Assembly (NCBI GenBank): GCA_023434205.1
Contig: JAEYTB010000192.1
Location: 1 to 8,148, forward strand
DNA: 8,148 bases
Source of the DNA: Planctomycetota bacterium
GTDB taxonomy: Bacteria; Planctomycetota; Phycisphaerae; Phycisphaerales; UBA1924
Direction of reading: 5' to 3'
Below, piece after piece: positions 1 through 7,800 of this stretch (its first letter is position 1; each line of letters begins with the position of its first letter). The translations under genes and the position numbers were made by a program. The notes under the pieces are model-generated. The model was not told where the DNA came from and did no database searches. It saw only the letters and a list, made by a program, of their open reading frames with translations.

Positions 1-545
1 CCCGCGCGGACCAGTTCCGCCACGGGGTCGGGGCTGTCGGTGTAACGGGATGAGAACCCCGCGTCCTCGCCCTTCCACAGGTCCTCGCAGATCGTGAGCC
101 CCGCCCGGAAGCCGCCGACCTCCACCGTGACCGCGCGCCCGCCCGGCTCAAAGTAGCGGTCCTCATCAAACACGTCGTACGTCGGCAGCAGCCGCTTGTC
201 GTAGAACTCAACGAACGCGTTCTCGCGGTACACCAGCAGCGCATTCGCGAACCCGCCGATATGCCGCGGCGGCTGGGTCTGGTCCACCGGCAGCGGCACC
301 CCGAAAATCGCCGTGATGCCCGCCGTGTGCTGCTCGCCGATCCGCTTCGCCGCCGCCGCGCACGCGGGCACAAACCCCTCCTGCATCAGCAGGTCCCGCG
401 GCGGGTACCCGCACAACGCCAGCTCCGGGAACACGACGACATCCGCCCCCGCGCGCCGGGCCTTCTCGATCCCGTCCACAATGAGCAGCGCATTGCCCTC
501 GATGTCACCAACGGTCGGGTTGAGGGGCGCAAGGGCCAGCTTCAT
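1..545 (-). CDS. nadE: Glutamine-dependent NAD+ synthetase, N-terminal glutaminase half (partial)
   Basis: This cytoplasmic enzyme makes NAD+ from deamido-NAD+, ATP and ammonia; its N-terminal nitrilase-fold domain releases the ammonia from glutamine. Only 181 complete codons are present, because the gene runs off the left edge and the synthetase domain (a further few hundred residues in the family) is missing. The start MKLALAPLNPTVGDIEGNA is the classic opening of this family. The nitrilase triad is visible: Glu41 in FPELALCGYPPRDLL, Lys117 in YDKRLLPTYDVFDE and Cys153 in TICEDLW. The ATG at 543-545 is the best start, since an in-frame TGA lies seven codons upstream and translation fits family N-termini. 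There is no clear Shine-Dalgarno site. The gene begins 28 bp after the carboxypeptidase stop on the same strand, so the two may be cotranscribed, although their roles are unrelated. Glutamine dependence is inferred from the nitrilase domain. Confidence 0.95.
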   Translation of the reverse strand, partial: MKLALAPLNPTVGDIEGNALLIVDGIEKARRAGADVVVFPELALCGYPPRDLLMQEGFVPACAAAAKRIGEQHTAGITAIFGVPLPVDQTQPPRHIGGFANALLVYRENAFVEFYDKRLLPTYDVFDEDRYFEPGGRAVTVEVGGFRAGLTICEDLWKGEDAGFSSRYTDSPDPVAELVRA

Positions 546-573
546 GCAGCAGATGGTAGTGGCTCAGCCCCGC

Positions 574-2922
574 TCAGCCCGCGCAGTCCCCCGCCAGGCA
601 CCGGAAGAACGCCTCGATATCCGCGTCCGTCCCTGTGTCCCCGTCCCCGTCATAGTCCGCCGTGTAGCACAGCGCACAGCAGTCCCCCGCCAGGCACCGG
701 AAGAACGCCTCGATGTCCGCATCCGTGCCCGTGTCCCCGTCGCCGTCAAAGTCCGCCGTCCGCGCCACGCCCAGGGCAACGACCGACACCTCGTCCACCC
801 CCGCCTCCACGCACGAATCGCTCCCCAGGTCCCGCGCGATGAACCGCAGCCGCATCGCGCCGGTGGGGGCGGCGATGGTCCACACCTTCCGCGTCCAGTC
901 GCCCGTGTTCTCGTTCACATCCTCCAGAAGCTGGAAGTTGGCCCCGTCCTCATACGACAGGCTGATGGGCATCGAGTCGTTGTTCGGCGAGTTGCCCTGG
1001 TCGTTGGAGAACCAGCGGTAGTACGTCAGCCGCGTCTCGCTCACCGCGAAGCCCGCCGGCGCGACCCCGTTCATCACCGGGCTGATCAGCGTCGTCACGC
1101 CCCCGTCCACGTCGTTGGAGTTAATCGATGACCCCGGCGCGGCGTTGGTGATGAAGCAGAGCGTCCCGCTGGGTGACACATCGTGGTCGATCTGCGCGGG
1201 CGTGTTGAGCGGAACAGCCCGGTGCCACACCCCGTCGATCGCCGTGTCCGCCCCCAGCCCCGCGCTCCAGCCGCGGTCCGCCTCCATGTCGTCGTTGAAC
1301 AGCGGCAGGATGTCCCACGCCGCGGCGGTAAACACCCCATCGCCCTCCGGGAACCGCACCGTCTGCCCGCCGAGCGTCTGCACCTCAAAGTAGAACTCGA
1401 TCGTGCGCCCCGGCCCCGCGCCCGGCAGCGTCCCCACATACGCCGGGCCGGTGCCCGCGGTCATCGGCGAAGCAGCGAAGGCGCCCCCGCCCACCCGCGC
1501 GTAGAGCGTTGGCGCACCCGCGGGCAGCCCGCTCCCCGCCCGCACCTGGAGGTACACGCCCGCCGGCTGCCGCGCCTGCACGATCTCCGGGAATCCCGCC
1601 GGCTCCGCGATCCACGGCAGCGCACTCGGCTGCGCCGGCCCGCGCCCAGGGCTCAACCACAGCGCCTGCGTCAGGCACTGGTCCGCGAGCGCCAGCACCC
1701 CCGCGTACGCCTCCTGCGCATTGGGCAGGATCTGGTTCGCCGGCAGCACAAAGCCGTTGGCCCCCAGGTCGCGCAGCTCGATCGTCCACGACAGAATGCC
1801 CAGCGCCCCGTACGCGTAGTCCTTGATCCCCCCGCTCGTCGGGTAGATCCGCGTGTAGCTCTGCCCCGGCCGGTAGTCGAACCCGTGGACAGACTCGATC
1901 GCCGCCTCCATCACCCCGTTGAACGTGTTGTACAACGCCGCATCCCGCGGCGGCAGCGCCGTGTACCCCCACGGCGACAGGATGTACTGCCCGTAGCTGT
2001 GGAAGTCGATGTGCGCGAGCATCCGCGGGTTGTTCACGAACAGGTCGCGGACCACCTGCGTCTCGGGCTCCGAGGCGGGCCCGCTGCCCCGATAAATGTC
2101 GCTGCTCTGCGTCGCGCTCGCCCCCACGCTCCCCCACCGGAACGGGAAGTTGCGGTTGGTGTCCACGCCGAACGACCCGCCCGGGTTGGGCCGCCGGTTC
2201 TTCCGCCACAGCCGGTTGTTCGTGCTCGCCCACGTGTACACATACCCGTCCACGTTCACCACCGGCACGATGATGAACTCGAACTTGTCAAAAAGGTTCT
2301 GCACCCGCGGCGTGGTCGCCCGCTCGCTCAGCAGCGTCTCGGCGATGTACATGACCGTCATCGGCGCGACCCACTCGCGCGCGTGCTGCGTGCCATCAAA
2401 GAAAATGACCGGCCGCTGCGCCCGCGGGTTGTTGGGCAGGTCCGGCGAAGAGAACCGAATCCCGCGGATCTCCCGGCCTTCAATCGATGTCCCCGCGACA
2501 AACGTGGACGCCTGCGCCGGGTGCGCCGCCGCGAGCTGGTCCAGCAGCGTGTTGATCTCCGGCAGCGAGCGGAAGGTGTCGTACCAGTCGATGCCCGCCT
2601 CCAGGCGCGCCGCGGCCAGCGCCTGCCGCTCCGCGTCCAGCGCAGCCTGCACATCGCCGATCAGCAGTTCGTGCGCGAGCCCCATCGCCCCCAGCCGCGC
2701 GACATCCTCCGGCCGAAGCTGCACATCCACCGGCCCCACGCCCACGTGGCACGACCAGATATTGACCCCGAGCTGCTCGAGGGCCTCGAGCTGCGGCTGC
2801 GTCTCCACCGTGACGCGATGCAGCTGGTGACCCACATACGGCCGCGTCCCCGGCTCGGGCACCTGCCCCAGCGTGCAGGCCGCGGAAAGAGCAAGCGTGA
2901 GCAAGGCTGATAGTTGCCGCAT
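574..2922 (-). CDS. Secreted M14 zinc carboxypeptidase with dockerin-like tail
   Basis: This 782-residue exported metallocarboxypeptidase should remove C-terminal amino acids from peptides. Seen in order: signal peptide (about 1-20); propeptide-like region (about 30-108); M14 catalytic domain (about 110-418); Ig-like beta-domain (about 430-535); MAM-like or jelly-roll domain (about 540-716); and two Asp-rich dockerin-like units (723-749 and 755-782). The catalytic set is complete. Zinc ligands are His180 and Glu183 (HARE) and His308 (DFHSYGQ). Substrate-binding residues are Arg182, Arg240 (NRLWRKNR), Asn256-Arg257 (DTNRNF) and Tyr360. The catalytic base is Glu382 (TIELRD). Aligning Tyr360 to Glu382 without gaps with bovine carboxypeptidase A puts Lys367 at specificity position 255, which suggests acidic C-terminal substrates (inference). 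The start MRQLSALLTLALSAA was chosen because it gives a signal peptide and has AGGGG six bases upstream; the frame stays open to 3204 but would then run into the gamma-glutamyltransferase gene. Cys16 does not sit in a proper lipobox. Confidence 0.94.
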   Translation of the reverse strand: MRQLSALLTLALSAACTLGQVPEPGTRPYVGHQLHRVTVETQPQLEALEQLGVNIWSCHVGVGPVDVQLRPEDVARLGAMGLAHELLIGDVQAALDAERQALAAARLEAGIDWYDTFRSLPEINTLLDQLAAAHPAQASTFVAGTSIEGREIRGIRFSSPDLPNNPRAQRPVIFFDGTQHAREWVAPMTVMYIAETLLSERATTPRVQNLFDKFEFIIVPVVNVDGYVYTWASTNNRLWRKNRRPNPGGSFGVDTNRNFPFRWGSVGASATQSSDIYRGSGPASEPETQVVRDLFVNNPRMLAHIDFHSYGQYILSPWGYTALPPRDAALYNTFNGVMEAAIESVHGFDYRPGQSYTRIYPTSGGIKDYAYGALGILSWTIELRDLGANGFVLPANQILPNAQEAYAGVLALADQCLTQALWLSPGRGPAQPSALPWIAEPAGFPEIVQARQPAGVYLQVRAGSGLPAGAPTLYARVGGGAFAASPMTAGTGPAYVGTLPGAGPGRTIEFYFEVQTLGGQTVRFPEGDGVFTAAAWDILPLFNDDMEADRGWSAGLGADTAIDGVWHRAVPLNTPAQIDHDVSPSGTLCFITNAAPGSSINSNDVDGGVTTLISPVMNGVAPAGFAVSETRLTYYRWFSNDQGNSPNNDSMPISLSYEDGANFQLLEDVNENTGDWTRKVWTIAAPTGAMRLRFIARDLGSDSCVEAGVDEVSVVALGVARTADFDGDGDTGTDADIEAFFRCLAGDCCALCYTADYDGDGDTGTDADIEAFFRCLAGDCAG
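577..756 (-). repeat. Tandem dockerin-like units at the carboxypeptidase C-terminus
   Basis: Two in-frame units, residues 723-749 and 755-782, repeat with a period of 96 nt (plus-strand 584-663 matches 680-759 with few changes). Each reads AD(F/Y)DGDGDTGTDADIEAFF followed by CLAGDC. The alternating Asp residues followed by a hydrophobic helix resemble a calcium-binding dockerin or EF-hand loop. Between Asp1 and the helix-starting Asp-Ile, however, there is one residue more than in a standard 12-residue loop. The linker holds a CLAGDCCALC cysteine cluster. Plus-strand bases 601-633 are identical to 4864-4896 in the other tail-bearing gene. Confidence 0.85.
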
Positions 2923-2928
2923 GGTCCA

Positions 2929-2933
2929 CCCCT
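2929..2933 (-). promoter_or_regulatory. Ribosome binding site of the carboxypeptidase gene
   Basis: The minus strand reads AGGGG, then six bases, then the ATG at 2920-2922. Together with the signal peptide that follows, this fixes the start and argues against the longer open frame reaching 3204. Confidence 0.6.
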
Positions 2934-3021
2934 GATAGGCCGGGGGCGGACGCACCCCGCGGCAAGCCTCTATTGTGACGCCAGGCGGGCCTTTGTTCCA
3001 CCAAACCCGCACCTGGCCGAT

Positions 3022-3025
3022 GGAG
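3022..3025 (+). promoter_or_regulatory. Ribosome binding site that decides the gamma-glutamyltransferase start
   Basis: GGAG lies six bases upstream of the ATG at 3032-3034. It overlaps the alternative ATG at 3020, which has no purine-rich site ahead of it. This supports initiation at 3032, immediately at the signal peptide. Confidence 0.6.
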
Positions 3026-3031
3026 AACGTT

Positions 3032-4762
3032 ATGAGGACCCTGGCGGTCGCGGCGGCGGTTCTGGGCCTGGCAGGTTCGGCAGTTGGAGGGAGTGAAGGC
3101 GTGTACCCAAAGGCGGCAGTCGCGGCGGACCATCGTCTGGCCTCGGAAGCGGGGGTCGAAATCCTCAAAGCCGGCGGCAACGCGGTCGACGCCGCCGTCG
3201 CCACCAGCTTCGCCCTCTCCGTCGTCCGGCCCTACTCCTGCGGCATCGGCGGCGGCGGCTTCATGGTCATCCGCCTCAAGGACCACCCCACCGCGGGCCC
3301 CGTCACCACCGCCATCAACTACCGAGAGTGGGGGATCGGGAAGTCCCGCCCCGACTACTTCGAGAACGAGCCCGACCCCGACGCCCCGACCCACGGCGGC
3401 AAGGCCGTCTGCGTCCCCGGCCATGTCGCCGGCCTGCTCCACGCCCTCGACAAGTACGGCACCATGACCCGCGAGCAGGTCCTCGCCCCCGCCATCCGCC
3501 TCGCCGAGCAGGGCTACGCCGCGGATGCCCACTACGTCATGAGCAGCCAGGAAGTCATCGAGTGGATCGAGAAGGACGCCGCCCGCGCAGGCCGCTTCCC
3601 CTACCTCTGGGACCGCCTGCTCTACCAGGGCAAGGTGAAGGAGGGCGACCGCGTCGACCTCCACGAGCAGGCCAAGGTCCTCAGGCTGATCGCGGAGAAG
3701 GGCGCCGACGGCTTCTACAAGGGCGAGGTCGCCAAGGCCATCGTCGACGCCGTCCGCCGCGACGGCGGCGAGATGACCCTCGCCGACCTCGAGGGCTACC
3801 GCGTCGAAGAACTCCCCCCGCTCACCACCACCTTCCGCGGCAACACCGTCCTCACCATGCCCCCGCCCAGCAGCGGCGGCATCGTGCTCGCCCAGGTGCT
3901 CGGAATGCTCGAGGCCCGCGCCCGCGATGTGCAGCGCATCGTCGACGAGAACGGCCCCGCCAGCCCGCAGTACGTCCACATGGTCGCCGAGGCCGGCAAG
4001 CACGCCTTCGCCGACCGCGCCCGCTGGATGGGCGACCCCAACTTCGTCAAGGTCCCCGTCAGGGGCCTGCTCGCCCCCGAGTACATCCGCTCGCGCGCCA
4101 CGGCGATCAACCTCGACGGCGTGCGCCCCATCGAGAGCTACGGGACCGCCTCGCCCCTGCCCGACGACGCGGGCACCAGCCACCTGTGCGTCATCGACGA
4201 AAAGGGCAACGCCGTCTCCTGTACCGAGACCATCAACCTCGTCTTCGGCTCGCTGGTGCCGGTGCCCGAGTACGGCTTCATCCTGAACAACGAGATGGAC
4301 GACTTCCTCGCGCGCAAAGGCCGGGCCAACGCCTTCGGCCTCGACCACGCCGACCTCAACCGCCCCGAGCCCGGCAAACGCCCGCTCTCCAGCATGACGC
4401 CCACCATCGTCCTGGAGACTCGCGCCGACGGCTCGCTCGGCGACCCCGTGCTGCTCGCCGGCGGCTCCGGCGGCCCGCGCATTATCAGCGGCACCATCCA
4501 GGCCACGCTCAACGTGCTGCTCTTCGACATGCCCGCGCCCGAGGCCGTCAGCCGCCCGCGATTCCACCACCAGTGGCACCCCGACGCCCTGGAGCTCGAG
4601 GGCGACATCGCGGCCGGCGCCCTCGAGGCCTCGCTCAAGGGCATGGGCCACGCCACCAAACGCCGCGACCGCATCGCCGCGGTGCAGATCATCCGGCGCG
4701 TCAAAGAAGGTTGGCAGCCCGCCAGCGACCCCCGCAAGGGCGGCGTCCCCGGCGGCTACTGA
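3032..4762 (+). CDS. ggt: Secreted gamma-glutamyltransferase (glutathione hydrolase)
   Basis: This Ntn-hydrolase transfers or hydrolyses the gamma-glutamyl group of glutathione and related peptides, normally in the periplasm or outside the cell. The 576 residues open with a signal peptide (MRTLAVAAAVLGLAGSAVGG). The precursor should cleave itself before Thr382 in GTSH, giving a large subunit (about 21-381) and a small one (382-576), close to the E. coli enzyme in size. Other matched residues are Arg98 in INYREW (glutamyl carboxylate binding, E. coli Arg114), Asn402, Asp423-Asp424 in NNEMDDF, Ser453-Ser454 in KRPLSSMTPTIV, and Gly480-Gly481 in GGSGGPRII. The stretch between NNEMDDF and PLSSM is as long as in E. 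coli, so a lid loop is probably present. The nucleophile is followed by Ser, as in human enzymes, where E. coli has Thr. The frame is open from 2975, but 3032 has the ribosome site and directly begins the signal peptide. It is divergent from the carboxypeptidase and convergent with the large secreted protein. Confidence 0.96.
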   Translation: MRTLAVAAAVLGLAGSAVGGSEGVYPKAAVAADHRLASEAGVEILKAGGNAVDAAVATSFALSVVRPYSCGIGGGGFMVIRLKDHPTAGPVTTAINYREWGIGKSRPDYFENEPDPDAPTHGGKAVCVPGHVAGLLHALDKYGTMTREQVLAPAIRLAEQGYAADAHYVMSSQEVIEWIEKDAARAGRFPYLWDRLLYQGKVKEGDRVDLHEQAKVLRLIAEKGADGFYKGEVAKAIVDAVRRDGGEMTLADLEGYRVEELPPLTTTFRGNTVLTMPPPSSGGIVLAQVLGMLEARARDVQRIVDENGPASPQYVHMVAEAGKHAFADRARWMGDPNFVKVPVRGLLAPEYIRSRATAINLDGVRPIESYGTASPLPDDAGTSHLCVIDEKGNAVSCTETINLVFGSLVPVPEYGFILNNEMDDFLARKGRANAFGLDHADLNRPEPGKRPLSSMTPTIVLETRADGSLGDPVLLAGGSGGPRIISGTIQATLNVLLFDMPAPEAVSRPRFHHQWHPDALELEGDIAAGALEASLKGMGHATKRRDRIAAVQIIRRVKEGWQPASDPRKGGVPGGY

Positions 4763-4768
4763 CCCACG

Positions 4769-4803
4769 AAAAAGGGGCGGCGCCCGCGTTCAGGCGCCGC
4801 CCC
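4769..4803 (-). terminator. Intrinsic terminator in the convergent gap
   Basis: A perfect 11-bp inverted repeat, GGGGCGGCGCC (4774-4784) and GGCGCCGCCCC (4793-4803), encloses an 8-base loop. On the minus strand the hairpin is followed directly by TTTTT (4773-4769), making a standard rho-independent terminator for the gene ending at 4840. Read from the plus strand the hairpin sits 11 bp after the gamma-glutamyltransferase stop but lacks a T-run, so any effect on that gene would be weaker. Confidence 0.85.
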
Positions 4804-4839
4804 GGTCAAGTCACTCACAGCCCCGCAGCAACCCCGCGT

Positions 4840-7800
4840 TCAGCAGTTGTTGCCCGCCAGGACCCGGAAGAACGCCTCGATATCCGCGTCCGTCCCAACG
4901 TCGCCGTCGGCGTTGAAGTCCGCGCCCAGGTGCCAGCACGTCCCGCAGCAGGACCCGGCCAGACACGCGAAGAACGCCTCGATATCCGCGTCCGTCCCCG
5001 TGTCCCCGTCGCCGTCGAAGTCCGCCGTGCCGCAGACCGGCCCGCAGTTGGCCGGCACCGCCTGCCCCACGCTGAAGCTGAGGATGCTGCCCGTATCGAT
5101 GCCCGCGTTGTCCGTGATCGTCAGCGTCCACGTGCCGTCCAGCGGCTGGCCGGTGAACGCGCCGAACGACTCCCCGGCGCTGTAATCCCCGCCCGGGATC
5201 GGGTTGGTCCCCACCGCCGACGCGAACGTCGCCGGCGCGAGGTCGTGGAACACGTACTCGCCGTTGGGGTCGTTGCCCCCGCCGATCCGGTTGAACAGCG
5301 TCACCGTGGTCGAGCCGTTGCTCAGCGTGCCGATCAGGTCGCCCATGAACGTGTGGGTCAATCCCACCCGCACCGCAAGGTTCGTGATCGTCCCGCCGCC
5401 CGACACAAACACCGTCGAGCTCGCCGAGCCCGGGACGCCGCCCGCAAAGTCCGGGATCGCCATGGGGAACGAGTCCCCCGACGCGAAGGGCGTGCTCGCG
5501 TTGCCCGCGCAGTTCGTCCCGTTGCCGCCGTACACGCCCCCGCCCGTCGAGCAGTTGTACGCCGTGAGGATCTGGCATCCCCCGCCCACGCAGCACTGGC
5601 CCGTGGGCGCCGCCGTGGCATTGAAGTTGATGGTCCCTCCGCTGGAGCGGCCCTGGGCGTCCGCGACCGTGAAGCCCACCGAAACCGGCCCGGCCGACAT
5701 CGGCTCGTTCAGCGTCGCGAGGTAGCTGAACACCCCGTCGCCCGCCGTCACGTCGCCGTTGGTCCCGTTGTCATAGAAGGTCTGGCTCGAGGAGCCGTTG
5801 ATCGCCGACAGGTTGCCCGTCACCGTGATGCCCGTGCTCGCCGGGTTGAAGCCCGGGCTCGTCGCCACCCGCAGCAGGACCGTCCCGGTGATCTGCGCGC
5901 TCCCCGGCGTCGCCGAGCCGCTGCCCGCGGGCGGCACCGGCCCCGTGGGCGGGACGCTGTCGCGGACCGTCGCCGCCAGGACCGCCACCGCCGCGCCTGT
6001 TGGGACGCGGTTGCCGAAGCTGATCCCCGTCAGCCGCCGCCCGTTGATGTCCCCCAGCCCCGCGCTCAAGAGCGACGAGGTCGAGAACACCGCCTCCACC
6101 ACGTTCAGCGCCGGCGCGTTCAGCACCGCCACGTCCGTGTCGCGCGAGGCGTTGTACACCCCGTGCTGCCGCTGGACCTCCATCGGCAGGAAGGGCGGCG
6201 CCGGCTGCTGGTCCAGGTACCAGTCCGGCGCGTACAGCTGCGTCGTGATGCTCGACCCGTCCCCGAACTCCAGCGTCACGTCGAACGACCCGCCCCCGTT
6301 GGTCATCTGGTACAGGAACCCGAACCGCGTCGCCGGGCCCATGAACAGGTTCAGCCCCGTCAGGCTGGTCGCCACCGGCCCGGGGATGTTCCCGCTACCG
6401 CCCGCCAGCCACCCCGGCGTGTTCCCGATGAAGTCCCCCGCGAACGTGTTGAACGTCCGGTTCACCAGCGCGATGCAGTCCACATCGTTCGCTACCGCCC
6501 CGATGTTGTAGCGGATGAAGTCCGTCCCCGTCACCAGCCCCGCGTCCAGCGACCCCGGCGCCCCGTCCACCACCAGCCCGCGGTCCGCGATCGAGCGGTA
6601 CCCCATCGGCGCATCCGCGTTCCCGCCCTCCTGCCCGCCCGCCGAGTGGACCAGCCCGTTCCAGTTATACGCCAGCGGCAGCGGCACATCGGTGTGCGCC
6701 GTCGCACCCTCCTGGACCGCCAGCGTGAACGTCCCCGTCGCCCCGCCGTTGCCCGCCACGCGGATCAGGTACGGCGTGCCCGCCGTCGCGTTCCACTGAA
6801 CCCGCGACGCCAGCCCGCACCCGTTGTCATTGCACGCCACCGCCGCGCCCGCGCACGACCCGCTGAACACCGAGATCGTGCTGTCAAACCCCGCCCCGCA
6901 GGTCCGCGCCTCCACCAGCCCGCTCGCGGTCGGCGTGAACCGGTACCACACGTCCGCCGTGTCCCCGATCCCGCACGCCGACGTCGTCGCGCCCGTCGCC
7001 CGCAGGCTCTCCGTCACCGTCTCGCCCGCGGCGACCACCTGCGCGTTCGCGCAGTCGTCGTTCTGCGGCGGCCCCAGCCCGCTCACCACCGTCGCCGAGA
7101 GGATCGCGTACCCCTTGGTCGTCAGCACCGGGTTCTGGAACGAGATCGTCGACAGGCTCTTGCCCGCGATGTTCCCCAGCCCCGCCCCGGAAATGCTCGC
7201 CACCGTCACCACGCCCTCCGTCACCGCCAGCGCCTGCGTCGGCCACGTCTGCACGATCGGCGAGTCCCCGTTGCTCGTCCCCTGGAACGTCGTCCCGTTC
7301 AGCCGCGTCTGCGACGCCACCCCCGGCAGCGCCGCCGGCGGGTTCGTCGGCCCGAACCAGTCCGCCCCCCGGAACGTCACCGTCACCGTCGTGCTGTCCG
7401 TGAACCCCAGCACCATGTCGAACTGCCCGCCGTTGTTGCTCACCTGATACAGCACGCCGATCGACGAGTTCGCATCCAGCAGGATCGGCGACGCCAGCGT
7501 CGTCACCTGCGGCTGCGTGTGCGCCGAAGGGTCCGGCAGCCAGTTGGGCTGCACGCCCAGGTTGTCGCCGTCCACCACCGTGTCCCACGTCTTCGCGTTG
7601 CCAGCCCCGGTATTGCCCAGGTGCACGATGTCCAGCGTGAACGCCGTGTCCACCCGCGTGTACGTCACGCCCGTGGCACCCACGATCGGGTTGGTCCCGA
7701 ACGAGTTCGCCCCGCCGTCGATCGACAGCGCCCGGTCCGAGATGCTCCGGAACCCGTCCGGGCTGTCGGGCTGCCCCTCCTCCCCGAAGTGGTACATCCC

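Larger units (their letters stand above)
2923..3031. promoter_or_regulatory. Divergent intergenic region between carboxypeptidase and gamma-glutamyltransferase
   Basis: These 109 bp separate the two start codons, so promoters for both genes are expected here. The only AT-richer cores are CTATTGTG around 2969-2977 and CTTTGTTCC around 2991-2999. TATTGT on plus and CACAAT on minus each match four of six bases of a sigma-70 -10 box, but neither has a convincing -35 partner, so no promoter is placed. No long palindrome that would mark an operator was found. Confidence 0.45.

Noticed and set aside
584..759. The repeated blocks as a CRISPR array or mobile repeat
   Set aside because: The repeats are in frame, only two per gene, and encode an acidic protein unit; there are no spacers or terminal inverted repeats.
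261..1131. Open frames on the plus strand crossing the nadE-carboxypeptidase junction
   Set aside because: Their Pro/Arg-rich products are antisense to two genes with recognisable motifs, and part of them is simply the reverse of the Asp-rich tail repeat.
2875..2877. Cys16 of the carboxypeptidase as a lipoprotein acylation site
   Set aside because: The preceding residues Leu-Ser-Ala-Ala place Ser, not Leu, at position -3, so the lipobox is not satisfied; ordinary signal peptidase cleavage is more likely.
1183..2910. 575-codon open frame on the plus strand
   Set aside because: It lies wholly antisense to the carboxypeptidase, whose catalytic motifs are intact. The translation is Arg/Pro/His-rich with no motif, as expected for a reverse-strand shadow in GC-rich DNA.
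2975..3022. Earlier gamma-glutamyltransferase starts at 2975 or 3020
   Set aside because: Neither has a ribosome binding site, and both add residues before the signal peptide; GGAG fits the ATG at 3032.
2923..3204. Longer carboxypeptidase start, up to 3204
   Set aside because: It would bury the signal peptide behind 94 low-complexity residues and overlap the start of the gamma-glutamyltransferase gene.
2480..4651. 723-codon open frame on the minus strand
   Set aside because: It is antisense to the well-supported gamma-glutamyltransferase and then overlaps the carboxypeptidase in another frame. The Val/Gly/Asp/Ala-rich translation reflects codon bias of the real genes.
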